A DNA stretch of 64,000 bases from Olavius algarvensis associated proteobacterium Delta 3 (GTDB lineage Bacteria; Desulfobacterota; Desulfobacteria; Desulfobacterales; CAFBRK01), in contig CAFBRK010000153.1 of the NCBI GenBank assembly GCA_903231505.1, forward strand, positions 1-64,000. The letters run 5' to 3'. The position numbers were made by a program, and so were the translations under genes. Under the pieces are notes generated by a model that saw nothing but the letters and a program-made list of their open reading frames with translations, had not been told where the DNA came from and ran no database searches. Below are positions 1-7,244 of the stretch, piece after piece (position 1 is the stretch's first letter; every line of letters starts with the position of its first letter).

Positions 1-35
1 CTGAAAGCTCAAAGCTGAAAGTTGAAAGATTACAG
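1..35. repeat. 7-nt periodic array, CTGAAAG type
   Basis: Five consecutive heptamers (CTGAAAG, CTCAAAG, CTGAAAG, TTGAAAG, ATTACAG) fill the left edge, so the array probably continues outside the window. It belongs to the same class of degenerate 7-nt arrays seen elsewhere in the window, with its own unit sequence. No gene lies between here and the tRNA at 366. Confidence 0.75.
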
Positions 36-120
36 ATCAACCAAACAACGAATGACGTGAGCGCCGTGCCGAACCTATGACGCGCCGTCTTGCGGTAAAT
101 GACCTGAACCGCAGGTGCAC

Positions 121-164
121 TGGCCCAACCGGCTAAACCGGCCAACGGGCTGACGGGCAAACCG
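121..164 (+). repeat. Direct repeat copy 1 (pairs with 318-361)
   Basis: A 44-bp segment starting TGGCCCAACCGGC recurs exactly 197 bp downstream with two mismatches (positions 151 and 152). The two copies bracket the CTGGATA heptamer array and look like a tandem duplication or a boundary repeat upstream of the tRNA. Confidence 0.85.
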
Positions 165-176
165 GCCAACGGGAGA

Positions 177-239
177 CTGGTTACTGGATACTGGATTCTC
201 GATACTGGATGGAAGATGCAAGCTGCAGGATACAAGATG
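177..239 (+). repeat. 7-nt periodic array, CTGGATA type
   Basis: Nine heptamers run without a break: CTGGTTA, CTGGATA, CTGGATT, CTCGATA, CTGGATG, GAAGATG, CAAGCTG, CAGGATA, CAAGATG. Three further units (CCTGAAT, CTTGAAA, CTTGTAT) sit at 295-315. Units have diverged by substitution but the period is exact, which points to old or ongoing slippage/duplication rather than chance. Confidence 0.85.
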
Positions 240-317
240 CACCCAGCAGAGATCGAGAGCTCATTGATCGCTAGCAGCCCCCTTAATCATGTATCCTGAA
301 TCTTGAAACTTGTATTT

Positions 318-361
318 TGGCCCAACCGGCTAAACCGGCCAACGGGCCCACGGGCAAACCG
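318..361 (+). repeat. Direct repeat copy 2 (pairs with 121-164)
   Basis: Second copy of the 44-bp repeat, ending four bases before the tRNA-Leu acceptor stem. See the copy at 121-164. Confidence 0.85.
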
Positions 362-365
362 ACTT

Positions 366-453
366 GCCTGGGTGATGGAACTGGTAGACATAAGGGACTT
401 AAAATCCCTTGGGGCTTGTCCCCGTGCGGGTTCGATTCCCGCCCCAGGCACCA
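366..453 (+). tRNA. tRNA-Leu (anticodon TAA)
   Basis: The acceptor stem GCCTGGG (366-372) pairs with CCCAGGC (443-449), followed by discriminator A and an encoded CCA (451-453). The anticodon arm AGGGA-CTTAAAA-TCCCT gives anticodon UAA. A long variable arm and the T-arm motif GGTTCGATTCC complete a class II (Leu-type) tRNA. The gene directly follows a 44-bp direct repeat; no integrase is visible nearby. Bases 454-685 hold nothing else I can support. Confidence 0.97.
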
Positions 454-685
454 GATCTTTAAATGACGATAATTGTCTTTGTGGTCATCAAGAACCGTTT
501 GAAACACGGCCTGAAGCGGGCCTGTGCGCCCGCCACAACACTTGCGGATAAACCTCGGGCGGATTCGGTTGCCGAAGGCAAGAACCACTCCTTCCCCAGG
601 CAACAATGCCGGTTATTGTATGAATCCTGCCCCTCACATAGCGAATCACTGATCATGGAAGCCGAGCAGCGAGTGATTACAAGAA

Positions 686-1834
686 ATGCGAACAATCAAA
701 GATTTATGGCTTAAAATAGACAATGCGCTCTCGGCGCATCGAAAACTGATTCTTTTTATTATACTCTTTGCGATTTTTTTTGCAGGTTTTAAGCCAAGAG
801 AATTCTTTCTCTCGAATGACGTTAGTTTCGTCGATGGCGGAAATGGTATTCACTTTCAGGAACACAGTCTTGCGTATTACGAATTTCCCTTACATGATGG
901 TGGAAAAAGGCCTTCTGCCATAGACGAATTTTCGATAGAAATTGTCATCCGATCACTGCCGCAGCAAACACCCCGGTTCAGCTTCATCGTATTATTTCTC
1001 AGTGGCAAGCATGAGGAACAATTTCTGATTGGGCAGTGGCGATCATGGCTGATATTAATGAATGGCGATGATTATGCCCATAAGCGGAAACTGAAAAGAA
1101 TATATCTGGATTTGAAAACATTGCCCGGTAGAGAGCACTATATTACGGTTACATCCGGCGATGGGGGGACAAAATTATATTCGGATGGACAACAAATAAT
1201 CGAGAGAAAAGATATCATCTTTTCCATTCCAGAAGGTCCGGCAAATACCAAACTTATTTTGGGAAATTCCCCGTATGGAAAACATTCCTGGGAAGGAGAT
1301 ATTCTGGGGTTTGCGTTTTTTAAGTCTTTGCTCACCTCCACCGACATCCACCGTAATTATCAAAATTGGGTAATTGATCACGACTTTCTATTTCAAAAAC
1401 GCAACGATCCCTATTTGTTGTATTCTTTCGATGGCACGATAAATTCAGCTGTCCATGACCATAGTGGCGGCGAAAGGCACCTCATAATTCCTTCATCGAT
1501 CGAAGTGATTTATAATGAGGTCTTGGCTCTTCCCAGTCGAAATTATTTTCTCCACTATGATTTTATTATCGATGTGCTCGTCAATCTAATTGGGTTCATT
1601 CCTTTAGGTCTTGCGTTGATGTCCATCTTGTATAAAAGTGGCGGTTTTTCAGGGAATTATCGATTACTGATACTTTTTCTTCTCAGTATGTTGACGAGTT
1701 TGATCATTGAAATCGGCCAGATCTGGATGCCATCACGTAATTCCAGCATGCTCGATCTCATCATGAACACCTCTGGCGGGATGATCGGTGGACTATTGTA
1801 TCTACAGCTCAGGTCCCACGCGATGAAATCTTGA
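686..1834 (+). CDS. LamG-like / VanZ-like membrane protein
   Basis: A 382-aa membrane protein. Residues about 18-36 form an N-terminal transmembrane segment, followed by a large extracytoplasmic region of concanavalin A/LamG type (about 45-270; sheet-rich, with the pattern KLILGNSPYGKHSWEGDI typical of LamG-3 modules). A C-terminal VanZ-like domain follows, with membrane segments around DVLVNLIGFIPLGLAL and LLSMLTSLIIEIGQIW. VanZ-like proteins are polytopic membrane proteins of unclear function, common beside exopolysaccharide and PEP-CTERM loci; the LamG-VanZ fusion is known as an architecture, but its role is not. It stands alone on the plus strand, 230 bp after tRNA-Leu. The start overlaps no strong ribosome binding site, so the first residues are uncertain. 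Function is inferred from fold only. Confidence 0.8.
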   Translation: MRTIKDLWLKIDNALSAHRKLILFIILFAIFFAGFKPREFFLSNDVSFVDGGNGIHFQEHSLAYYEFPLHDGGKRPSAIDEFSIEIVIRSLPQQTPRFSFIVLFLSGKHEEQFLIGQWRSWLILMNGDDYAHKRKLKRIYLDLKTLPGREHYITVTSGDGGTKLYSDGQQIIERKDIIFSIPEGPANTKLILGNSPYGKHSWEGDILGFAFFKSLLTSTDIHRNYQNWVIDHDFLFQKRNDPYLLYSFDGTINSAVHDHSGGERHLIIPSSIEVIYNEVLALPSRNYFLHYDFIIDVLVNLIGFIPLGLALMSILYKSGGFSGNYRLLILFLLSMLTSLIIEIGQIWMPSRNSSMLDLIMNTSGGMIGGLLYLQLRSHAMKS

Positions 1835-2340
1835 CTTCATGATCATCTCCCGATTAGTTGTAGTTTTTGATGACAAACTGCTGTTTATGGCTCTTGCGTC
1901 GATGTGAACATAGAGGGTTCAAGGGGCCATCCTTCGATGCGCTGCGCTTGCTCAGGACAAGCGGGTCGAGGTTTACCCGCCTATGGCGGCGCCGGAGGCG
2001 ACCAGGGCTTGCCTGCCAGCCTGGGGCAGATAAACCTCAGGCATGGATTCAAGTGAAATGCTAATCATAGAGTCCAATAATTACGCCTTAAACCCTTAAG
2101 CCCATGCGCCCTAAGCCCTTATGCCTTAAGCCCTGAGCCCTTCCGCCTTGATCCCTGACCCCTTGGCCCCTCTCCTCCCACTCATTAAGAAAAGAACCGG
2201 TTTTTATATCATCTCATTCACCAGCCACCTATGACTATGTAAATGTTTTCACATTTCTATATAACTTCTTCCATAGGCTGAAGTTTCCATAGAACTTCAA
2301 ACCCTTCGGTTTTCCATAACATACTGTTATTAAATCTAAA
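1835..2340. other. Intergenic repeat-rich DNA
   Basis: No credible gene. Bases about 1935-2045 are a GC-rich mosaic that includes a segment resembling the widespread intergenic repeat with the core CGCTTGCTCAGGAC, and imperfect palindromes such as GCGGGT/ACCCGC. Bases 2085-2168 hold a heptamer array listed separately. Bases 2170-2340 are AT-rich and precede a sigma-54 promoter. Confidence 0.6.
2085..2168. repeat. 7-nt periodic array, CCTTAAG type
   Basis: Degenerate 7-8-nt units read CCTTAAG, CCCATGCG, CCCTAAG, CCCTTATG, CCTTAAG, CCCTGAG, CCCTTCCG, CCTTGAT, CCCTGAC. On the minus strand this is the G-rich RGGCTYA unit found at 6.7 kb and 35.6 kb. Confidence 0.8.
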
Positions 2341-2377
2341 ATTAACATTTACGGTTAACAAAAATAAAATGCAAATT

Positions 2378-2393
2378 TGGTACGGTATTTGCT
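2378..2393 (+). promoter_or_regulatory. Sigma-54 (RpoN) promoter for PEP-CTERM gene
   Basis: TGGTACGGTATTTGCT matches the -24/-12 consensus (TGGCAC-N5-TTGCW), with GG at 2379-2380 and GC at 2391-2392, the required 12-nt offset. It lies 68 bp before the start of the PEP-CTERM gene and shares the flanking AAATTTGG with the promoter at 3666. RpoN control with the PrsK/PrsR pair is known for PEP-CTERM genes in other bacteria; neither regulator is in this window. Confidence 0.85.
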
Positions 2394-2460
2394 CATGCTA
2401 GTGCTGTTCACTCGAAAAGATTAAAATGGGGCGGAATAAACTCGTTTGAAGGGTAGCCAT

Positions 2461-3021
2461 ATGAAACTGTTGAAATTAGTACTATTCGTTTGTGGGGTAT
2501 CGATATTTTTCGGATTTATATCATCAGCGAGCGCGATTCCGTTTACGGATGTTTTATTAGAACCGACAGTATTCCAATTAAAAGATAAAAATGGTGACTA
2601 TATACTGAACCCCTCAACTTCTGACAAAAACGACAAGTTTCAATTTACTGCCTACGTGGATCCCTCAGTTCCTTCGGCATTGCACAACTTCTGGCAAATA
2701 AAAATCGATAAGGATGAACAAAGTTACTGGACTGATGGCATGTCTGGCGAATTTGATCAATTCAGTGTGACCTACGATGGCAATGATAATTGGTGGTCTT
2801 TTCGCGGTACATATACAGAAAATGCAGACATGTACTGGGTCATGGAAGGCGCCTTCCAGTCAAATGGAAATGAAGGAATCATTGCTGGCACCTTCGAGGC
2901 GATAGTGAGTGGCGCGGATTCAACAGCCCCTGCCCCAACTCCCGAGCCGTCAACAATATTCCTCGTCGGCATCGGCATGCTTGGATTGGGTGGTATTCAC
3001 CGTAAAATGACCCGTAAATAA
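2461..3021 (+). CDS. PEP-CTERM sorting domain protein
   Basis: A secreted 186-aa protein. Residues 1-25 form a signal peptide (MKLLKLVLFVCGVSIFFGFI, ending SASA). The middle is an acidic, aromatic-rich domain without a family I recognise. The last 25 residues are a PEP-CTERM tail: the TPEP motif, a hydrophobic stretch (STIFLVGIGMLGLG) and a basic end (RKMTRK). Exosortase is thought to cleave at PEP and release or anchor the protein in the extracellular polymer. I chose the ATG at 2461 over an in-frame TTG at 2446 because the signal peptide starts there and AAGGGT lies 6-11 bp upstream. It is a paralogue in layout of the gene at 3742; each has its own sigma-54 promoter and terminator. The exosortase is about 31 kb away (34107-34964). 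Confidence 0.9.
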   Translation: MKLLKLVLFVCGVSIFFGFISSASAIPFTDVLLEPTVFQLKDKNGDYILNPSTSDKNDKFQFTAYVDPSVPSALHNFWQIKIDKDEQSYWTDGMSGEFDQFSVTYDGNDNWWSFRGTYTENADMYWVMEGAFQSNGNEGIIAGTFEAIVSGADSTAPAPTPEPSTIFLVGIGMLGLGGIHRKMTRK

Positions 3022-3042
3022 CGATTTCGATATACTGAAAAG

Positions 3043-3070
3043 AAAAAGCAGGGGATCTCCCTGCTTTTTT
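3043..3070 (+). terminator. Rho-independent terminator
   Basis: AAAAAGCAGGG and CCCTGCTTTTTT form a stem with a short loop (GATCT) and a T run, 22 bp after the PEP-CTERM stop codon. The A run before the stem could also let it work for the opposite strand. Confidence 0.9.
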
Positions 3071-3135
3071 ATTTTCGATCAATACGCCTTTTCTCACGTT
3101 TGTCAGGATAGCCTATCTGTTCAACTGGCTTATTC

Positions 3136-3300
3136 CCCGTAGCTTGTTGTAGCAAGGCAGGAATCCTGCTCAGCACGGCTGTGGGAATTCCCCTAATCTC
3201 TCTCCCCTGGTGGGAGAGGCAGGTGAGGGGGATAAGACTGACGATATTCCGAATCGAGACCCCGCAGCTTGCTGCGCGGAGCTTCATCGGGATAGCACAT
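3136..3300. repeat. Intergenic repeat (family with 5146-5345)
   Basis: This stretch and 5146-5345 share several blocks in the same order: GTAGCTTGTTG, AGGAATCC/GGGATTCC, GGGAGAGGC, GAGGGGGATAAGACTGAC, ATATTCCG/GTATTCCG and CCCCGCAGCTTG. The last block forms a hairpin (CCCGCAG-CTTG-CTGCGCG). The pattern suggests a small non-coding repeat of about 170-200 bp in two diverged copies. The rest of 3301-3665 holds nothing I can name. Confidence 0.7.
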
Positions 3301-3665
3301 CGGATCAATCACCTTTCAGAGAGCCCATCCAGATTAAATTCCCGCCAGAATCGACCATCGAAAATAACCGCATAGGGATGAAACGCCTAAACCTCGGAAT
3401 TATAAATGCCGGTGAAAATTAGAAAGCCTCTGCGGTGCAACAAAAGACATCGTTGGATCCGTTGTTTTAATCTCAAATTGCTGCCAGATAGAGCCTGAGA
3501 GTTGCTGAATTTACACAGCCGCTGTGAAAAACATTTCATATTTTGATAAAAATATTCCACACTCTGATTTTTTCTACTGGAACCGAAATTGATTTATAAT
3601 TTCATAACATTATGTATTTAAGCATAAAATCAGCGATCAGGGCTAACAAGGATATATTACAAATT

Positions 3666-3681
3666 TGGCATGTTTTTTGCT
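3666..3681 (+). promoter_or_regulatory. Sigma-54 (RpoN) promoter for second PEP-CTERM gene
   Basis: TGGCATGTTTTTTGCT has GG at 3667-3668 and GC at 3679-3680, the exact RpoN spacing, with the same AAATTTGG context as the promoter at 2378. It lies 61 bp before the ATG of the downstream PEP-CTERM gene. Confidence 0.87.
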
Positions 3682-3741
3682 TTTTTAAGAGTGTTTTATT
3701 AATAGAAGCCAGGCGGCTGCAACATTTGGAAAGGGGGCAAT

Positions 3742-4308
3742 ATGAAGTTGATGAAACTGGGAATATTTACTTGTGTATTGTTGGTTGTCTGTGGATTTGC
3801 TGCGTCAGCGTATGCAATTACCATTGATTTGTACCCGAAGCTGGACAAATTCAAATTTAATCTCAGTGGTGATACCTTTGATCCTATGATGGGAGACGAA
3901 TTCAAATTCGAAGCTTTTAATGATCCCGCGTTGGAAGGAACAAAGTGGAAAATAGAAATTAAAGACGACAAGGAAAATTATAAAATCGAAAACAAAGATA
4001 TAAAGTTTAAAACTGAGGATGCCTTTGATTCTTACGCTTTAACTGCTCTTGGAGGTGACGGGTACCATTTTCATGGTGTATTTTTTGATGATTTGCTGAG
4101 TGATCAGCTGGATTTTGAGGGGGATAATGTTCGGTGGCACGTGAATGTCTATTTTCTGGCTGCAGATAATGGTACATGGCAGGGAGGAACTGTTTCCAGT
4201 GGGGACTTAACAGGTCCGACACCGACCCCTGAGCCGGCAACGATACTCCTTGTCGGCATCGGCCTTCTCGGACTGGGTAGTGCCGGCCGCAAGATGACTC
4301 GTAAATAA
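3742..4308 (+). CDS. PEP-CTERM sorting domain protein
   Basis: A 188-aa secreted protein built like its neighbour at 2461. The signal peptide (MKLMKLGIFTCVLLVVCGFA, ending ASAYA) is followed by a charged domain rich in Asp, Lys and Phe with no family I recognise. The C-terminal PEP-CTERM signal reads TPEPATILLVGIGLLGLG and then a basic tail with RKMTRK, almost the same tail as the neighbour, so the two are probably sorted by the same exosortase. AAGGGGG lies 6-12 bp before the ATG. The body domain differs strongly from the neighbour, so this is not a simple recent duplication. It has its own sigma-54 promoter and terminator. Confidence 0.9.
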   Translation: MKLMKLGIFTCVLLVVCGFAASAYAITIDLYPKLDKFKFNLSGDTFDPMMGDEFKFEAFNDPALEGTKWKIEIKDDKENYKIENKDIKFKTEDAFDSYALTALGGDGYHFHGVFFDDLLSDQLDFEGDNVRWHVNVYFLAADNGTWQGGTVSSGDLTGPTPTPEPATILLVGIGLLGLGSAGRKMTRK

Positions 4309-4332
4309 CACATTTGATAACTGTTTAAAGTC

Positions 4333-4370
4333 GAAAAGCAGGGCTATTGTCCTGCTTTTCTACTTTTTTT
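4333..4370 (+). terminator. Rho-independent terminator
   Basis: GAAAAGCAGG (4333-4342) pairs with CCTGCTTTTC (4351-4360) around an 8-nt loop, followed by a T-rich tract. It closes the PEP-CTERM gene ending at 4308. Confidence 0.9.
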
Positions 4371-4446
4371 GGCAAAGCGGACTCCGCTCAACGTGGCTGC
4401 ATGAAGAGTCATTTAACTGTTTGCGAGCCCATCCAGATCAAATTCC

Positions 4447-4530
4447 CGCTAATTACGCTTTAAACCCTTGAGCCCCTGTGCCTTAAGCCTTGAGCCCTTC
4501 TCCCTCTACCCCTGAGCCCTTGACCTCTCA
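4447..4530. repeat. 7-nt periodic array, CCTTGAG type
   Basis: Units such as CTTTAAA, CCCTTGAG, CCCCTGTG, CCTTAAG, CCTTGAG and CCCTTCTC show the same degenerate 7-8-nt period as the array at 2085. It lies between the terminator and the stop of the small minus-strand gene at 4587. Confidence 0.7.
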
Positions 4531-4586
4531 ATGATCTCATCGACTCAAGGGCATACCCACCCTGGATGGAAAAAACTTTGTATTCA

Positions 4587-4787
4587 TCAGGAGTCGTTGT
4601 CTTTCCTGAGCTGCTTGCGAATAAACTCCCTCCAGAGTTTCCCATCAAAAATGACAAAGTCCCTGGAATTTTCCGCTGCCAGGATATCCATCCGCTCGGG
4701 GGAGCGACCCAGCAGCATGGAGCAATACCCATTGAAGTGATCCTGATTTTTAATCTCTTTACCGTAATATTTTTCAAGACTGGTCAT
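4587..4787 (-). CDS. Small conserved-looking protein of unknown function
   Basis: A 66-aa soluble protein, basic near the C-terminus, with no signal peptide or membrane segment. It is supported by a near-perfect ribosome binding site: AGGAGGTG lies 6 bp before the ATG on the minus strand. The sequence contains GYCSMLLGRSPERMDILAAE and ends in a short helix (WREFIRKQLRK). I do not recognise the family. It stands alone between two repeat regions, transcribed away from the metallophosphoesterase. The strong Shine-Dalgarno and protein-like composition make it more than a chance ORF. Confidence 0.65.
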   Translation of the reverse strand: MTSLEKYYGKEIKNQDHFNGYCSMLLGRSPERMDILAAENSRDFVIFDGKLWREFIRKQLRKDNDS

Positions 4788-5448
4788 GGGGGCACCTCCT
4801 GAGTCTTTGTTTACCTCTTATCCATCTGTCCTTGAGTGTTAAGAATTACAGCCTGCCTAACTCGCCCGGAATCAAGGGTAACGATTGATTATTTGAGGAA
4901 CCGGGCAGGTGGACCTGCCAGACTACTTAGCGATATCTGTGCCAAAAGTTAAATATTTGAAATTATATGAAATATATTTAGAATCGTTTGGCAGGTGCAC
5001 AGAAAAATGTGCAGACTGCACATTGTTCTGTGCACTATTGTAAAGCCATGAAATCCATTAAAGTGACTGCTTAAACTATCTGTTGGCAGGAAAATTGCAG
5101 TAATTGCAGTTGTGTACGTTGTTTGAACTTGCAAATTCTCTGTAGCTTGTTGGAGCGGAGCGTAAATCCCATCGCCGGGGCTGCAGGGATTCCACTCAAA
5201 TTCCTCTCTCGTGTCGAAGATCCCGCGCTTATCGCGGGGGTGGGAGAGGCAAGGAGAGGGGGATAAGACTGACAGTATTCCGCGTTGATACCCCGCAGCT
5301 TGTTGGGGTGAAACGGAAATCTCGCTCAGCGGGGCTGCGGGGAGGGTCATTTATAGATTCTTCCCCAAATTACCAGGAATGAGCTTATCATACCCCCTCC
5401 CTCTGGCTCCCTCCCTCCAGGGGAGGGAGAATAAAAGCCTCCTCCTAG
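4788..5448. other. Intergenic DNA with repeats
   Basis: No credible gene. It contains an AT-rich stretch (4940-5090) with the palindromic cluster GTGCACAGAAAAATGTGCAG, the second copy of the repeat family (5146-5345) and a GGGAGGGAG-rich stretch just before the inverted-repeat element at 5449. Confidence 0.5.
5146..5345. repeat. Intergenic repeat (family with 3136-3300)
   Basis: Second copy of the non-coding repeat described at 3136. It shares the GAGGGGGATAAGACTGAC core and the CCCCGCAGCTTG hairpin block in the same order, and carries an extra segment around 5215-5240. Confidence 0.7.
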
Positions 5449-5632
5449 AGAGGCTGTGTCGTAATTATCAAAACTGGGTGTATGGGAAATTTTGTCATTC
5501 CGGGCTTGACCCGGAATCCAGGTCTTTTAAGATAGTCACGTGATTGGATGCCGGATTTTACCTGCCTCTGGCAGGCCAGTCCGGCATGACGGACATATAT
5601 TAAGCGCTTTTTTGGATTACGACACAGCCTCT
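5449..5632. mobile_element. 184-bp element with 17-bp perfect terminal inverted repeats (MITE-like)
   Basis: AGAGGCTGTGTCGTAAT at 5449-5465 is the exact reverse complement of 5616-5632. The inside encodes nothing and holds further inverted pieces, including the widespread intergenic motif CCGGGCTTGACCCGGAATCC and an imperfect palindrome around GATGCCGG...CCGGCATGAC. The size and the ends fit a non-autonomous transposon (MITE) mobilised by an insertion sequence elsewhere. I see no clear target-site duplication. Bases 5633-5762 hold only a GC-rich leader to the next gene. Confidence 0.8.
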
Positions 5633-5762
5633 GAAGGGAGAGGCTCGCCTCATTAAATGCCGCCCCTGGCGGCCCCTGCGATACGGGGATTTAACGGGGG
5701 CGGGTGGGGGTGACAAAATGGCCAATTTCACGATTGCCTCCTGAACATGATAGAGTAGGAAT

Positions 5763-6707
5763 ATGGATCAACAATTGATAAACTCACAATATCAACGGCG
5801 TCTGATATGGGCGTCGGTGCGTGCCCAACTGGAAGCCGACAATTTCAAACATCGGAAATACGGTGAAAAGCGGAAGCGGCACTGGTCGCTGTTCGAGGTT
5901 CTGATACACATATTCGGGTCCCTGTTGAAGGTTACACCGCTTTACCGGATCGGCACTAAAAATGCCTCCAGCATCGTTTTAAAGCGAATCGAGCTTGAAT
6001 TCCCCGATCTACCCGAACCCTTCCACGGGTATACGGTGCTCCACCTGACGGACCTTCACATCGATTTCATACCAGGGATGGAGCAGGTCATAGGTGAACT
6101 ATTATCCGGCATCGACGCGGACGTATGCACGATTACAGGTGATTTCAGAGAAAGAATCAGCGGCGGATTCAAGTCCATCATAAAGCCGATTCGGGATATC
6201 GTCGGGAATATGAACACCAGAGACGGCATTGTGGCGACCCTCGGCAATCATGACTCATATCAGATGGTCGATCCATTTGAGAAAATGGGCATCCGTGTTT
6301 TAGCCAATGAAACCATCGATGTCAGACGCGGGGGGGAGCGGATCTTGATCACCGGGCTGGACGATCCCTACTATTATTATACGGATCAGGCCGTTCGAGC
6401 TCTCGAGGAGACCCCAGATGCGTTTAAGATTGCTCTGGTTCATGCCCCGTCCATGTTCGATGCAGCATCTGAAAACGGATATCGTCTCTACCTGTGCGGC
6501 CACACCCACGGCGGACAGATCTGCCTGCCGGGGGGAATTCCCATCATTCTCCATATCCGGTACGGGCGACAGTTCTATCGCGGATTGTGGCATTACAACG
6601 GCATGACGGGGTATACCGGGCAGGGCACCGGTACCGTCGGTATTCCGCTTCGGTTCAATACGAGGAACGAAATAACGCTGTTTACACTCCGAAGGGGATC
6701 CACTTGA
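5763..6707 (+). CDS. Metallophosphoesterase (YkuE/YaeI-like)
   Basis: A 314-aa calcineurin-type phosphoesterase. The metal-binding motifs occur in the usual order: LTDLHID (about residues 95-101), TGDF (about 120), GNHD (about 161), VHAPS (about 223) and CGHTHGGQ (about 246). The variant DLH for DxH is usual in the YkuE/YaeI branch, some of whose members cleave UDP-2,3-diacylglucosamine or act on phospholipids. The N-terminal 85 residues are basic with one hydrophobic segment (LIHIFGSLLKV), which may bind the membrane. The substrate here is unknown. It stands alone on the plus strand, between a MITE-like element and a heptamer array. Confidence 0.88.
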   Translation: MDQQLINSQYQRRLIWASVRAQLEADNFKHRKYGEKRKRHWSLFEVLIHIFGSLLKVTPLYRIGTKNASSIVLKRIELEFPDLPEPFHGYTVLHLTDLHIDFIPGMEQVIGELLSGIDADVCTITGDFRERISGGFKSIIKPIRDIVGNMNTRDGIVATLGNHDSYQMVDPFEKMGIRVLANETIDVRRGGERILITGLDDPYYYYTDQAVRALEETPDAFKIALVHAPSMFDAASENGYRLYLCGHTHGGQICLPGGIPIILHIRYGRQFYRGLWHYNGMTGYTGQGTGTVGIPLRFNTRNEITLFTLRRGST

Positions 6708-6862
6708 GGGGGTCAAGGTATAAGGGCTTAAGGCAAATGGCTCAGGGCTCAGGGTTAAGGGAATAGAGGCTCAGGGCTTGGGCGTAAGGGCTCAGGGCGT
6801 AAGGGTGAAGGGCGTAGGGGCTCAGGGCTTAGGGTGTAAGGCATAAGTACTGGACCCTAAGT
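6708..6862 (+). repeat. 7-nt periodic array, RGGCTYA type, with G-quadruplex potential
   Basis: About 20 degenerate 7-8-nt units, such as GGGCTCA, GGGTTAA, GGGAATA, GGGCTTG and AGGCATA, begin at the metallophosphoesterase stop codon. Between 6788 and 6834 eight GGG tracts are separated by loops of 4-5 nt, which meets the usual rule for an intramolecular G-quadruplex on the plus strand. Confidence 0.85.
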
Positions 6863-7244
6863 TTGTCATTTCACACGACCCCTTGCCCCCTTGCTTGTGG
6901 GGTCTTCTTTTTCCGTCGTCTTGTGGGGAGAAGTCCCATTGAAGCGGCACGAAGCCCCAAGCTCAAAGAGCGACCTGTCCGGCTTTTTATCGGGTCGTAG
7001 CTCGAAGAGCGGAGACCGAAGCCTTGGCGAAGACGGAAGCCTCAAGCCGCAGGCACTGAACCTTCGTATCCATTAGACGTGAAACCGGAAGGCAACCCGC
7101 TTAAGGACGGCTTTGTGGACTCTTGAAATTTATTAAAAATTTTCCTATGTTATTAAAATAGTACCAAAAATTATGTTGCCGTATACTACGAACTGACATC
7201 CGCGACATTGCCCTGGAAAACCAGTTTATGGGGAGCTTTCCGAC
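6863..7244. other. Intergenic DNA with a segment shared with 35.7 kb
   Basis: No gene. Bases about 6955-7045 include small hairpins (GCTC-AAA-GAGC, GCTC-GAA-GAGC) and a segment that recurs in inverted orientation at 35700-35790. Bases 7120-7200 are AT-rich and probably hold the sensor kinase promoter, but I cannot mark it. Confidence 0.5.

Noticed and set aside
366..453. Phage or island attachment site at tRNA-Leu
   Set aside because: No integrase and no second copy of the tRNA 3' end in the window; the 44-bp repeats lie upstream of the tRNA and do not include it.
283..695. Several ORFs of 78-107 aa across and after the tRNA
   Set aside because: They run through the tRNA or repeats in overlapping frames and have no start signals or recognisable domains.
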